Shown here in pieces: positions 19,981 through 29,118 of a stretch of 64,000 bases of DNA. The position numbers were made by a program, and so were the translations under genes. The DNA is from Olleya sediminilitoris. Its GTDB lineage: Bacteria > Bacteroidota > Bacteroidia > Flavobacteriales > Flavobacteriaceae. How positions within the stretch are numbered: the first letter of the stretch is position 1; the number at the start of each line of letters is the position of its first letter. The stretch spans positions 1 to 64,000 of the forward strand of contig NZ_JAEMEF010000007.1 of assembly GCF_016785945.1 (NCBI RefSeq), written 5' to 3'. A model generated the notes under the pieces. The model ran no database searches. It saw only the letters and a list, made by a program, of their open reading frames with translations, and was not told the DNA's origin.

Positions 19981-20005
19981 AAAAACCTCGCAGAAGCGAG
20001 GTTTT
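19981..20005 (-). terminator. asnB terminator
   Basis: CCTCGC-AGAA-GCGAGG with flanking A and T runs, 42 bases after the asnB stop. Confidence 0.85.
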
Positions 20006-20046
20006 GAAGTTAAAAATCTAATTTTATTTAATTCGAATACATCCAT

Positions 20047-21720
20047 TTAAGACGTTGCATATGATTTATCATGCACATTAGCAATGGCACGACCACTTGG
20101 CTCATTCATGTTTTTAAAAGCCTCATCCCACTCTAACGCAGTTGCTGTACTACAAGCCACACTTGCTTCTTGAGGCACGCTTAAAGCTGCTGCATCACTT
20201 GGAAAATGTCCTTCAAAAATAGAACGATAATAAAACTCTTCTTTGTTTTGTGGTGTTTGTATTGGGAAACGGAATTTTGCATTTTCCATTTGCTCATCAC
20301 TCACTTCTTTCTCTACTACTTCTTTTAAAGTATCTATCCAACTATAACCAACACCATCACTAAATTGTTCTTTTTGTCTCCAAGCCACACTTTCTGGCAA
20401 CATGTCTTCAAATGCTTTACGGATTACCCATTTTTCCATACGTTCTCCATTTATCATTTTATCCTGTGGGTTGATTCGCATAGCAACGTCCATAAATTCT
20501 TTATCCAAAAATGGCACACGTCCTTCAATTCCCCAAGCAGCTAAACTTTTGTTTGCTCTTAAACAATCATACATGTGTAATTTATCTAACTTACGTACTG
20601 TTTCTTCATGAAACTCTTGTGCATTTGGTGCTTTATGAAAGTATAAATAGCCTCCAAAAATCTCATCTGCACCTTCACCAGACAGTACCATTTTAATTCC
20701 CATAGACTTAATAACTCTAGCCATTAAATACATTGGTGTTGATGATCGGATTGTTGTTATATCATAAGTTTCGATATTATAAATTACATCCTTAATGGCA
20801 TCTAAACCTTCTTGGATTGTAAATTTAATTTCATGGTGAACTGTCCCGATATGATCTGCTACTTTTTGCGCAGCAGCTAAATCTGGAGATCCTTCTAACC
20901 CAACAGAAAAACTATGTAATTGTGGGTACCAAGCATCTGATTGGTCATCTGACTCTACACGTTTTTGCGCGTATTTTTTTGCTATTGCAGAAGTAACAGA
21001 ACTATCTAATCCTCCTGAAAGCAAAACACCATAAGGCACATCACTCATTAACTGTCTATGCACAGCAGCTTCTAAAGCTTCTTTTACCTCAGCAATACTT
21101 GTTTCGTTTTCTTTTACAGCTTCATACTCGCTCCAATCTCTGTTATACCATTTTACAAACTCACCATCTTTACTAGACATGTAATATCCTGGAGGAAACA
21201 ATTCAATTTTAGTACATATACCTTCTAAAGCTTTAAGCTCTGAAGCTACATAAAAGGTTCCGTTTTGATCCCAACCAATGTATAATGGAATAATTCCCAT
21301 GTGGTCACGAGCAATAAAATATTCATCTTTTTCGGTATCATAAATTGCAAAACCAAAAATACCATTCATTTCATCTACAAAATCAACACCTTTTTCTTGG
21401 TATAAAGCCAAAATAACTTCGCAATCACTTTCTGTTTGAAATTGGTACTTACCTTCAAATTGTTTGCGTAAATCTCTGTGGTTGTATATTTCTCCATTTG
21501 CAGCCAATACTAATTTATTATCTGGACTAAATAATGGTTGTTTTCCTGAAGCAGGATCTACAATTGCTAAACGCTCGTGCGCCAAGATAGCTTTATCGTC
21601 GCTATAAATACCTGACCAATCTGGTCCACGATGACGTATTGTTTTAGACATTTCTAAAACCTGAGGTCTTAAATCTTCACTTTTTTGTTTTAGGTCGAAA
21701 GCACATACAATTCCACACAT
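20047..21720 (-). CDS. asnB: Asparagine synthase B (glutamine-hydrolysing)
   Basis: Makes asparagine from aspartate, ATP and glutamine. The N-terminal Ntn glutaminase starts MCGIVCAFD with the nucleophile Cys2, plus RHRGPDWSG and ANGEIYNH. The synthetase domain has the PPi-loop SGGLDSS (about residue 235), IGTVHHEIKF and VLSGEGADEIFGGY. The length of 557 aa fits the B type. The intergenic region with the divergent gene at 21913 is 192 bases, AT-rich and probably holds both promoters, but I see no perfect promoter match. Confidence 0.97.
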   Translation of the reverse strand: MCGIVCAFDLKQKSEDLRPQVLEMSKTIRHRGPDWSGIYSDDKAILAHERLAIVDPASGKQPLFSPDNKLVLAANGEIYNHRDLRKQFEGKYQFQTESDCEVILALYQEKGVDFVDEMNGIFGFAIYDTEKDEYFIARDHMGIIPLYIGWDQNGTFYVASELKALEGICTKIELFPPGYYMSSKDGEFVKWYNRDWSEYEAVKENETSIAEVKEALEAAVHRQLMSDVPYGVLLSGGLDSSVTSAIAKKYAQKRVESDDQSDAWYPQLHSFSVGLEGSPDLAAAQKVADHIGTVHHEIKFTIQEGLDAIKDVIYNIETYDITTIRSSTPMYLMARVIKSMGIKMVLSGEGADEIFGGYLYFHKAPNAQEFHEETVRKLDKLHMYDCLRANKSLAAWGIEGRVPFLDKEFMDVAMRINPQDKMINGERMEKWVIRKAFEDMLPESVAWRQKEQFSDGVGYSWIDTLKEVVEKEVSDEQMENAKFRFPIQTPQNKEEFYYRSIFEGHFPSDAAALSVPQEASVACSTATALEWDEAFKNMNEPSGRAIANVHDKSYATS

Positions 21721-21912
21721 AATTTTATATATTTTAATATCTTTAATTCTAATTGATATAGCAAATATTGGTTTTATGTTTCAATATTAAAACACTAAAG
21801 ACTTTAATGATTACATATTTTAACTAAAAAACAATTTTTAATAAAAAAATGAAATTAAAATACTAAGTAAAAGTATTATTAACTTTACACATCACAACCT
21901 AAGCCTGATAAA

Positions 21913-23190
21913 ATGAAACTAACAAAGCTACTTATTATAATATTTTGCATACAATTAAACGCACAAACGTCATGGCAACCAACACCAAACAGTATAAACA
22001 ATACAAATAACCAGAGATTTGATGATGTGTTTTTTTTAAACGACAACTTAGGTTGGGCTGCAAATGGATTTTACGCAGCTGTATATAAAACTACTGATGG
22101 TGGACTAACTTGGTCTGAACAACTAAACCAAACAGATCTAGGTAGTAGTCATTACTTTAGAAACATAGAGTTTTTGGATGAAAACATTGGTTTTTTAGGT
22201 ACCTTAAATGGATTATTTTACAAAACAATAGATGGTGGAGTAACCTGGACCAGCGTTACTACTATAGCACCAAATCCTGCTGCTATTTGTGGTTTAGATA
22301 CTGTTGGAACAAATACAATTTATGGTTGTGGTGCTTATTTTAACCCAGCTTTTATTATTAAATCTACAGATAGTGGTTTGACTTGGCAATATATTGATAT
22401 GTCTGTTTATGCTGATGCATTGGTTGAAATCTATTTTCTAAATGATACCGTTGGCTATGTTGCTGGACAAAATAGTAATGGAGGCACATTATTAAAAACA
22501 GAAGATGGAGGAAATACATGGATCGAAATTTACAACTCAAACACACCTGGAGATTACGTATGGAAAATACAAGTTTTAGAGAGTAATACCGATTATATTT
22601 TTGGAGCTGTTGAGTCTACTACAACTGCACTTGGTAAATTTATTAAATCTACTGATGCTGGCAACACTTGGTTTGCAGCAGATGCTCCAGAAACACAATT
22701 ACAAGCTGTAGGCTTTGTAAGTGAGACACATGGTTGGATTGGAGGACACACTACTGGTTTTTATGAAACTACAGATGGTGGATTAACTTGGACCAATTTA
22801 AATATAGGTAATAATCTTAACCGTATTTTTATAGTCTCATCAACTTTAGCCTATGCAGCAGGAACAACTATTTACAAGTACACAGACCAAACTTTAGGCA
22901 CAACAGATCTAGCTGTTAAAGCGAAATCGCCTTTACAAATCAAACTGACAAAAAACCCAGTGAATGATTTTTTAAAGTTCACTATACATTTTAAAGCAAA
23001 TGACAATTTACTGATTGAGCTTTATAATACCAATGGTAAATATTTAAAACGTTTAACTAGAGAGCATATTACAACTTCCAATGATAATAAAAATTACAGC
23101 TTTAATGTTAAAGATTTAGCTAGTGGAATTTATTATTTGGATTTTCATAATAACAGCGGAAGACAAACCGTAAAATTTATTAAACAATAA
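21913..23190 (+). CDS. Secreted YCF48-like beta-propeller protein with T9SS sorting tail
   Basis: The signal peptide is MKLTKLLIIIFCIQLNAQ. The body consists of propeller-type repeats of the form YKTTDGGLTWS, YKTIDGGVTWT, KSTDSGLTWQ, LKTEDGGNTWI, KSTDAGNTWF and YETTDGGLTWT, about 45-50 residues apart, as in YCF48/BNR-like photosystem-assembly-type propellers. The final 80 residues (LTKNPVNDFLKF, IELYNTNGKYLKRL, ASGIYYLDF) are a type IX sorting domain. It is an exported protein of unknown role, with no glycosidase catalytic residues seen. Its stop codon abuts the stop of the convergent HNH gene with no gap. Confidence 0.9.
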   Translation: MKLTKLLIIIFCIQLNAQTSWQPTPNSINNTNNQRFDDVFFLNDNLGWAANGFYAAVYKTTDGGLTWSEQLNQTDLGSSHYFRNIEFLDENIGFLGTLNGLFYKTIDGGVTWTSVTTIAPNPAAICGLDTVGTNTIYGCGAYFNPAFIIKSTDSGLTWQYIDMSVYADALVEIYFLNDTVGYVAGQNSNGGTLLKTEDGGNTWIEIYNSNTPGDYVWKIQVLESNTDYIFGAVESTTTALGKFIKSTDAGNTWFAADAPETQLQAVGFVSETHGWIGGHTTGFYETTDGGLTWTNLNIGNNLNRIFIVSSTLAYAAGTTIYKYTDQTLGTTDLAVKAKSPLQIKLTKNPVNDFLKFTIHFKANDNLLIELYNTNGKYLKRLTREHITTSNDNKNYSFNVKDLASGIYYLDFHNNSGRQTVKFIKQ

Positions 23191-23739
23191 TTACACTTTA
23201 ATGTGTCCCCAGTTTTCTCCTGTTTTAATACGATGTAATTGCATCTCTGAAACACCAAACTGTCGTGCTAAAATTTTTAACCTTGTACGCCTTTTAGGAT
23301 CAAAAAGTCGTTTTTTAAGCCTGATTACTTGAGTTTCTGTTAATTTAGATGTTGGTATAACCTTCTTTCTGGTTAGGTAATGAGGATTACTAAACTGATG
23401 GATTTCTTTTTCTCTTTTAGTAGCCCATTTTAGATTTTCAACAGTATTATTAGTTTTACTGTAATCTAAATGCAATACATATTTGGCATCTTCTGGTTTT
23501 TCTAAATGATGCTCGGCTACTAATTTATGAATATATCTTGCTGTACGCTTACCGTCTTTTTTAATCACAGGTATTGTACAATATCCATTTACAAGGTATT
23601 GTTTTTCTATTAAAACTTCTTCACCATGATCAATTTTAATTAATCGACCATAGTTAGATATTTTAAATTTCATCTGTTCGGAAATCTTATCGTCAAAGGT
23701 TATGAGTTTCCAATTTTCATTGTAAAAATTTCTAATCAT
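23191..23739 (-). CDS. Free-standing NUMOD4/HNH-like DNA-binding protein
   Basis: The N-terminus has a NUMOD4-like pattern (NENWKLIT then MKFKISNYGRLIKI). The middle is an HNH_3-like core (IHKLVAEHHL, then VLHLDYSKTNNTVENLKWAT, with His and the NN/NL pair of the beta-beta-alpha-metal fold). The C-terminus is a helix-turn-helix (about 140-175, ARQFGVSEMQLHRIKTGENW). Such proteins can be homing-type nucleases or regulators; there is no host intron here. I chose the ATG at 23739 (182 aa). A 20-residue longer form from 23799 is possible but adds an unrelated-looking stretch. It lies downstream of queE on the same strand. Confidence 0.75.
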   Translation of the reverse strand: MIRNFYNENWKLITFDDKISEQMKFKISNYGRLIKIDHGEEVLIEKQYLVNGYCTIPVIKKDGKRTARYIHKLVAEHHLEKPEDAKYVLHLDYSKTNNTVENLKWATKREKEIHQFSNPHYLTRKKVIPTSKLTETQVIRLKKRLFDPKRRTRLKILARQFGVSEMQLHRIKTGENWGHIKV

Positions 23740-23803
23740 ATTGTAAAAATTATAAAGATTATTTACGCCATGATTAATAGCTATAGTGCAATAATACAAC
23801 TAT

Positions 23804-24433
23804 TTACGGAATATTTAGGTATTTATGCGTTTGTAAAGATACTTTCCATTTTGGGTTAGCCATAACATAATCAACAATCATAGGTATCATTGTGTCACGT
23901 TTACTCCATTCTGGTTGCAGATATAAAATACAATTATCGTTTACTTTTTCGGCTTGGGCTTCAGCAAATTTAAAATCGTCTTTATTGTATATAATACATT
24001 TTAACTCATGAGCCTTATCATAAACGCCTTGAGTTGGTAGTTTCATTTTTTTAGGAGATAAGCAAATCCAATCCCATTGACCAGTTAACTCATAAGCACC
24101 AGAGGTTTCAATATGTATTTTACAGCCTTCGGCTTTAAGCTTATCAGTTAACGCTGTCATGTCCCAAGTTAAAGGCTCACCACCAGTAACCACAACAGTG
24201 TCACTATATTTTTTTGCATTTGCTACTATTACATCTGTACTTGTTGGAGGATGTAAATCTGCATTCCAACTTTCTTTAACATCACACCAATGACAACCAA
24301 CATCGCAACCACCAATTCTTATAAAATAAGCAGCAGTTCCTTTATGATATCCTTCACCTTGAATGGTATAAAACTCTTCCATTAAAGGCAACATCAATCC
24401 TTTGTTTACTAAATCTTGCGTCTCTTGCTTCAT
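23804..24433 (-). CDS. queE: 7-carboxy-7-deazaguanine synthase
   Basis: Radical SAM enzyme that contracts 6-carboxytetrahydropterin to 7-carboxy-7-deazaguanine, for queuosine and related tRNA or DNA modifications. The cluster motif is CDVGCHWC (CX3CX2C, about residue 45), preceded by FYTIQGEGYHKG. VVTGGEPLTW binds SAM, and later CILYLQPEWSK. The length of 209 aa is normal. The ATG at 24433 is preferred; the open frame reaches 24442 only through a TTG. A -7 box at 24440-24447 would place the transcript start at or next to this ATG. FolE, needed earlier in the same route, is also in the window. Confidence 0.94.
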   Translation of the reverse strand: MKQETQDLVNKGLMLPLMEEFYTIQGEGYHKGTAAYFIRIGGCDVGCHWCDVKESWNADLHPPTSTDVIVANAKKYSDTVVVTGGEPLTWDMTALTDKLKAEGCKIHIETSGAYELTGQWDWICLSPKKMKLPTQGVYDKAHELKCIIYNKDDFKFAEAQAEKVNDNCILYLQPEWSKRDTMIPMIVDYVMANPKWKVSLQTHKYLNIP

Positions 24434-24439
24434 AGCTTG

Positions 24440-24447
24440 CAAAGATA
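24440..24447 (-). promoter_or_regulatory. queE -7 box
   Basis: TATCTTTG on the minus strand fully matches TAnnTTTG. It ends 6 bases before the A of the queE ATG, implying little or no 5' leader. No clear TTG is seen 19 bases upstream. Confidence 0.45.
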
Positions 24448-24531
24448 ATCTTATATGTTGAAAGTTTTAAATATTTAAAGTTGAAAGTTTTTGAGCTACA
24501 ATTAGTATTTTTACAACAAATATTTTTTAAA

Positions 24532-26061
24532 ATGAGTAAACAAGACCAGTTTTTTAAACACATCACAGAAGGAAATACTTGTAAAGGAGACTTTATTACA
24601 CTTGGATCTGCCATGTTAGATGGTCAAACGGTTAAAGATGCTTTTGTAAATGTCCCATTAAAAACCATGAATAGACATGGTCTAATTGCAGGTGCAACAG
24701 GAACTGGTAAAACAAAAACATTACAGGTTTTAGCAGAGAATTTAAGTGACAAAGGGGTTCCGGTTTTACTTATGGATATAAAAGGTGATTTAAGTGGATT
24801 AGCACAACCTAGTCCTGGTCATGTAAAAATTGACGAACGTCACGCTAAAATAGGACTTGACTTTGAAGCCAAAGGTTTTCCTGTAGAAATTATGTCGCTA
24901 TCAGAACAAGATGGTGTTAGGCTTCGTGCAACTATTAGCGAGTTTGGACCTGTTTTATTATCTAGAATTTTAGACCTAACAGATACACAATCTGGTATAG
25001 TTGCTGTTATTTTTAAGTATTGTGATGACAACAAACTACCGCTTTTAGACCTTAAAGATTTTAAAAAAATATTACAATACTGTACCAATGAAGGTAAAGA
25101 CGAATTTAAAGAAGAATATGGTCGCATCTCTTCAGCTTCAACAGGAGCTATTCTTAGAAAAGTAATTGAAATTGAACAACAAGGTGGTGATTTATTTTTT
25201 GGAGAAAAAAGTTTTGAAGTCGAAGATTTACTACGCACCACAAGAGATAGTCGAGGTTATATAAACATTATTAGGCTAACAGACATACAAGACAGACCTA
25301 AGTTGTTTTCTACATTTATGTTAAGCTTACTAGCTGAAATTTACGAAACCTTACCAGAACAAGGAGACTCTGGACAACCAGAATTAGTCCTATTTATAGA
25401 CGAAGCACATTTAATTTTCAACGAAGCTTCAAAAGCATTATTAAACCAAATAGAAAGCATCGTAAAACTTATACGTAGTAAAGGGGTTGGACTATATTTT
25501 GTAACACAAAACCCAACAGATGTACCAGAAGGTGTTTTAAGTCAATTAGGTTTAAAAATTCAGCATGCTTTACGTGCCTTTACAGCCAAAGACAGAAAAG
25601 CCATTAAATTAGCTGCACAAAATTATCCAGATACAGATTATTATGACACTGCAGAAATCCTAACCGCACTTGGTACTGGTGAAGCATTGGTGTCTGCACT
25701 TGATGAAAAAGGTAGACCAACACCATTAGCTGCAACAATGATGCGTGCACCAATGAGTAGAATGGACGTGTTAACAAACAACGAATTACAAAATTTACTA
25801 GACGATTCTAAATTAGTTTTAAAATATAACGAAACCATAGATCGTGAGAGCGCATACGAGCTATTAAACAAAAAAATTGATAAAGCCGAAGCTTTACAAG
25901 CGCAAGAAGATGCAAAAGCCGAAAAAGAAAAGGCTAGCAAGCAAACCAAAACAACCTCAACACGTCGTCGTAGCACAGCACAAAACCCAATAATAAAGGT
26001 TTTAACCAGTGCAACATTTATAAGAAGTGTTTTTGGTATTTTAAAACGAGTAATGAAATAA
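24532..26061 (+). CDS. HerA-like ATPase (DUF853 family)
   Basis: P-loop ATPase of the HerA/FtsK type with Walker A GATGTGKTKT (about residue 54), an early aspartate in LLMDIKGDLSGLA, and Walker B LVLFIDEAHLIF (about 287-298). The arginine-containing region FVTQNPTDVP follows. The C-terminus is a Lys/Glu/Ala helix (coiled coil, about 440-480) followed by basic TRRRS. The family is widespread, and its substrate and role are not settled; a DNA-pumping role is inferred from HerA. The ATG at 24532 (509 aa) gives the family start MSKQDQFF; the frame is open up to 24481. It is first of seven closely spaced plus-strand genes. Confidence 0.92.
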   Translation: MSKQDQFFKHITEGNTCKGDFITLGSAMLDGQTVKDAFVNVPLKTMNRHGLIAGATGTGKTKTLQVLAENLSDKGVPVLLMDIKGDLSGLAQPSPGHVKIDERHAKIGLDFEAKGFPVEIMSLSEQDGVRLRATISEFGPVLLSRILDLTDTQSGIVAVIFKYCDDNKLPLLDLKDFKKILQYCTNEGKDEFKEEYGRISSASTGAILRKVIEIEQQGGDLFFGEKSFEVEDLLRTTRDSRGYINIIRLTDIQDRPKLFSTFMLSLLAEIYETLPEQGDSGQPELVLFIDEAHLIFNEASKALLNQIESIVKLIRSKGVGLYFVTQNPTDVPEGVLSQLGLKIQHALRAFTAKDRKAIKLAAQNYPDTDYYDTAEILTALGTGEALVSALDEKGRPTPLAATMMRAPMSRMDVLTNNELQNLLDDSKLVLKYNETIDRESAYELLNKKIDKAEALQAQEDAKAEKEKASKQTKTTSTRRRSTAQNPIIKVLTSATFIRSVFGILKRVMK

Positions 26062-26068
26062 TATTTTT

Positions 26069-26082
26069 CGCTTTCGCGGAAA
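26069..26082. repeat. CGCTTTCGCGGAAA motif, copy 1
   Basis: A GC-rich 14-mer in an AT-rich intergenic stretch, identical to 37531-37544 inside the TonB-receptor gene. It contains the near-palindrome TTTCGCGGAAA. Confidence 0.5.
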
Positions 26083-26102
26083 TCACATAACCAACAATAA
26101 CA

Positions 26103-26654
26103 ATGAAAAAAACAATATTATCCCTAAGTTTATTAACCTTAATATTATCATCTTGTAACAACGAAGCTGATAAATTTTTAGTTACCAATCAAAACATTGG
26201 ATTATTAACAGACTCTACTCAAGTTAAAGATTTAAAAAATATTTTTGCGGAAGACTCATTAATAAACCCAATAGCTGGTGACGAGTTTTCAGGCACATTA
26301 AATACTATTGATATTTATGAAAATGGAGGAAAACTATTATTAAGCTTAACTCCCAAACAAGCGCTAGACTCAACAGCTACAATATCTAGCATCAAAATTA
26401 AAGACCCAAGATTTAAAACAGACAAAGGCATAAACAGTAAAAGTACATTTGGAGATATTAAAGCCAACTATACGATTACTAAAATTCAAAACTCTTTTAA
26501 AAGCGCCTCTATTTTTGTAAAAGAAACAGATGCTTTTTTCTTAATTGATAAAAATGAATTGCCAGCTGAATTTAGATTTAATATGACTAAAACTATTGAA
26601 GAAGCTAATATACCTGAAACTGCAGCAATAAAATCTTTTATCTTAGGTTGGTAA
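26103..26654 (+). CDS. Lipoprotein of unknown function (183 aa)
   Basis: The signal peptide MKKTILSLSLLTLILSSC ends in a lipobox with Cys18, followed by NNEADKF. The mature part is a mixed alpha/beta domain with SKSTFGDIKANYTITKIQNS and DAFFLIDKNELPAEF, suggesting a soluble periplasmic or surface domain. I recognise no family. It follows the HerA-like gene by 41 bases and precedes a small membrane protein by 13 bases, so it is probably part of the same transcript. Confidence 0.75.
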   Translation: MKKTILSLSLLTLILSSCNNEADKFLVTNQNIGLLTDSTQVKDLKNIFAEDSLINPIAGDEFSGTLNTIDIYENGGKLLLSLTPKQALDSTATISSIKIKDPRFKTDKGINSKSTFGDIKANYTITKIQNSFKSASIFVKETDAFFLIDKNELPAEFRFNMTKTIEEANIPETAAIKSFILGW

Positions 26655-26667
26655 AATATAATTAAAA

Positions 26668-27003
26668 ATGAATACCAAATCAATACTTAATGACACTGTA
26701 AAATGGTGGGAAAGTAAAAGATTGATTTACAATATTATTGTTGGATTAGTTGGGTTAATTACTATATTAATAATGCAACCAATACATTTTGGATTTTTTG
26801 AATGTATTGGAATAATTATCTGGGGAATTGGAGCAAATATTTTTTTTAGCCTAGGAACATTAGTAGAAATTTTTGATTTGTACTATTTTAAAGGAAAACT
26901 AAAACTACACAACTATAGACCACTATTTTTAACACTAGGTTTATTTATTGCTTGTTTGATTACTTATACCAATGTAGTCAGTTATTATTTTTATCTATTT
27001 TAA
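26668..27003 (+). CDS. Small integral membrane protein (111 aa)
   Basis: Three membrane segments are visible: about 21-37 (YNIIVGLVGLITILI), 42-65 (FFECIGIIIWGIGANIFFSL) and 88-110. An N-terminal WWESKRLIYNI precedes the first. No family or catalytic motif is recognised. The gene ends one base before the cupin gene, indicating translational coupling within the operon. Confidence 0.75.
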   Translation: MNTKSILNDTVKWWESKRLIYNIIVGLVGLITILIMQPIHFGFFECIGIIIWGIGANIFFSLGTLVEIFDLYYFKGKLKLHNYRPLFLTLGLFIACLITYTNVVSYYFYLF

Positions 27004-27004
27004 T

Positions 27005-27373
27005 ATGAAAAATAAAAAATACACAATACAAAACAGTCCTTTTGTTGTTCCAACAACAGACGGAAAACTAATAGAAGAACACGTAGGTTTAGCAACCGAT
27101 GGTAATAAAGACATCAGTATTGCACATATGGTAGCTCCTGCTGGTTGGAGTGAACCATTTCAAACACCAGAATTTGATGAGTACACCTATATTATAAGCG
27201 GAAAAAAACAATTTATAATTGATGATGAACAAATTGTACTTGAAGCTGGACAATCTATTAAAATAGAAAAAAACACACGTGTTCAATACTCTAATCCATT
27301 TACTGTGGCTTGCGAATATATTGCGATTTGCACACCAGCATTTTCGATGGATTTAGTAAACAGAGAAGATTAA
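27005..27373 (+). CDS. Cupin-fold protein
   Basis: A single small beta-barrel: APAGWSEPFQTPEFDEYTYI, SGKKQFIIDDEQIVLEAGQS and EKNTRVQYSNPF follow the two cupin motifs in order. The usual His-x-His metal ligands of motif 1 are replaced (QTPEFDE), leaving only acidic residues, so metal binding is doubtful. It may be a sugar- or ligand-binding cupin rather than an oxygenase. The length of 122 aa is normal for a one-domain cupin. Confidence 0.82.
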   Translation: MKNKKYTIQNSPFVVPTTDGKLIEEHVGLATDGNKDISIAHMVAPAGWSEPFQTPEFDEYTYIISGKKQFIIDDEQIVLEAGQSIKIEKNTRVQYSNPFTVACEYIAICTPAFSMDLVNRED

Positions 27374-27381
27374 AAAACATA

Positions 27382-28221
27382 ATGAAAAAAACAATTGCTA
27401 AAGTACTTCCTAAAATAATTGGTAACAGTTTAAATGCTATAAGCTACATAGCTCCAAAATATGCAAGCGTAAAAGCTTTAGATATATTTGCAACCCCTAA
27501 AAAAGGACGTTTAAATCCAAAACAAAAAGCATTTCTAAACACTGCAACCCAATCCTCTTTAGATTATAACGATTTAAAAATACAAACCTATAACTGGAAA
27601 GGTACTAAAGAAACTATTTTATTAGCCCATGGATGGGAAAGTAATAGCTTTAGATGGAAGCAAATTATAACAGATTTACAAGCTCAAGATTATAATATTG
27701 TAACTTTAGATGGTCCTGCACATGGACAATCTTCTGGAAAACAATTTAATGCTATTTTGTATTCAGAGTTTATAAATGTAGTAGCCAATCATTATAATCC
27801 AAATGTTATTGTAGGACATTCGGTTGGAGGTATGTCTTCAATATTTTTTCAACATAAATATCAAAATAAAAGTCTAGAAAAAATGGTGTTACTTGGTGCT
27901 CCTTCAGAGTTTACCAAAGTATTTAAAAACTACGTTAATATGCTAGGTTATAATAAACGTATAGAAAATGGTTTAAACCAAATTGTACTAGAACGTTTCA
28001 ATTATAAACCTTCACATTTTTCGGCTGCCAAGTTTTCAAAAGAAATTAATTTACAAGGATTAATAATTCACGATACACAAGATAAGATTATTAAATATGA
28101 TGAAGCTAAGTTAATTTCATCTAACTTTAAAAATTCAACATTAATAACAACTGAAGGTTTTGGTCATGGATTACGCGATAAAAGTGTAAATCAAGCTGTG
28201 GTAAACTTTATAAACGCCTAA
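27382..28221 (+). CDS. Alpha/beta hydrolase
   Basis: Serine hydrolase of the alpha/beta fold (279 aa). The oxyanion region is LLAHGWESNSFRW (about residue 81), the nucleophile elbow GHSVGGMSS (about 153-161), the acid probably in IIHDTQDKIIKYDEA, and the His in GFGHGLRDKS near the end. The substrate cannot be read from the sequence. The ATG at 27382 is chosen; the frame stays open to 27310, but that part overlaps the cupin gene. It is part of the compact plus-strand operon. Confidence 0.88.
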   Translation: MKKTIAKVLPKIIGNSLNAISYIAPKYASVKALDIFATPKKGRLNPKQKAFLNTATQSSLDYNDLKIQTYNWKGTKETILLAHGWESNSFRWKQIITDLQAQDYNIVTLDGPAHGQSSGKQFNAILYSEFINVVANHYNPNVIVGHSVGGMSSIFFQHKYQNKSLEKMVLLGAPSEFTKVFKNYVNMLGYNKRIENGLNQIVLERFNYKPSHFSAAKFSKEINLQGLIIHDTQDKIIKYDEAKLISSNFKNSTLITTEGFGHGLRDKSVNQAVVNFINA

Positions 28222-28225
28222 TATT

Positions 28226-29116
28226 TTGGAAGAAAAACTAACAAGACTTAATAAATACCTCAGCGAAGCTGGTTATTGTTCTCGTCGTGAAGGCGATAAA
28301 TTAATTGATGCTGGACGTGTCACAATAAATGGTGTTGTACCAGAAATGGGCACTAAAGTAAGTCCAAATGATGTGGTTGCAGTTGATGGAGAAATTATTA
28401 CAAAATCTAACCAAAAACCGGTTTACTTAGCCTTTAACAAACCCGTTGGAATTGTTTGTACTACAGATACTAATGTAGAAAAAGACAACATTATAGATTT
28501 TATAAATTATCCTAAACGTATTTTTCCAATTGGAAGATTAGATAAATTAAGTGATGGATTAATCTTTATGACAGATGATGGTGACATTGTAAACAAAATA
28601 TTACGTGCCAGTAACAATCATGATAAAGAGTATATTGTGACGGTTGACAAACCAATATCGCAAACGTTTATTAAAAGAATGGCTGGAGGTATATATCTTG
28701 AAGATTTGGATAGAACCACAAAAAAATGTGTAGTAAAAAAAATAGACTCGCATACCTTTAGCATTATTTTAACCCAAGGTCTAAACAGACAAATTAGACG
28801 TATGTGCGAATATCTAACCTACGAAGTGACCTCACTTAAACGTGTTAGAATTATGAATATAAAGCTTGATGTTCCTGTTGGAGAGTATCGTGAGTTTACT
28901 GAAAAAGAATTAAAAACATTACACTTACTTTTAGAAGACTCGACTAAAGTACACGAAACTAAAACTAACAACGAAAACTCTTCTAGGATTAGCAAAGCTA
29001 GTAAAGATAGACAATCCAAAAATAAACCTGAAGCTGAACAATCTAAAAGAGAAGATACAAGTCGATCAAGATCTAATCAAGATAGACCTATAAGAAACAG
29101 ACGTAAAAAAGATTAA
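28226..29116 (+). CDS. rluF: 23S rRNA pseudouridine synthase, RluF-like
   Basis: RsuA/RluF-type enzyme converting a uridine to pseudouridine in 23S rRNA. It has an N-terminal S4 domain (LTRLNKYLSEAGYCSRREGD), then LAFNKPVGIVCTTD, the catalytic Asp in FPIGRLDKLSDGLIFMT (about residue 112), and QGLNRQIRRMCEYL. The last 50 residues are a basic, low-complexity tail (lysine, arginine, serine). The start is TTG at 28226: a stop lies at 28211, no ATG lies between, and the S4 domain begins at residue 5. The family assignment is firm; the exact target U is inferred. Confidence 0.88.
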   Translation: MEEKLTRLNKYLSEAGYCSRREGDKLIDAGRVTINGVVPEMGTKVSPNDVVAVDGEIITKSNQKPVYLAFNKPVGIVCTTDTNVEKDNIIDFINYPKRIFPIGRLDKLSDGLIFMTDDGDIVNKILRASNNHDKEYIVTVDKPISQTFIKRMAGGIYLEDLDRTTKKCVVKKIDSHTFSIILTQGLNRQIRRMCEYLTYEVTSLKRVRIMNIKLDVPVGEYREFTEKELKTLHLLLEDSTKVHETKTNNENSSRISKASKDRQSKNKPEAEQSKREDTSRSRSNQDRPIRNRRKKD

Positions 29117-29118
29117 TT

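Noticed and set aside
23191-23799. Mobile intron or insertion around the HNH-like gene
   Set aside because: No intron structure, inverted ends, duplicated target site or interrupted host gene is visible on either side.
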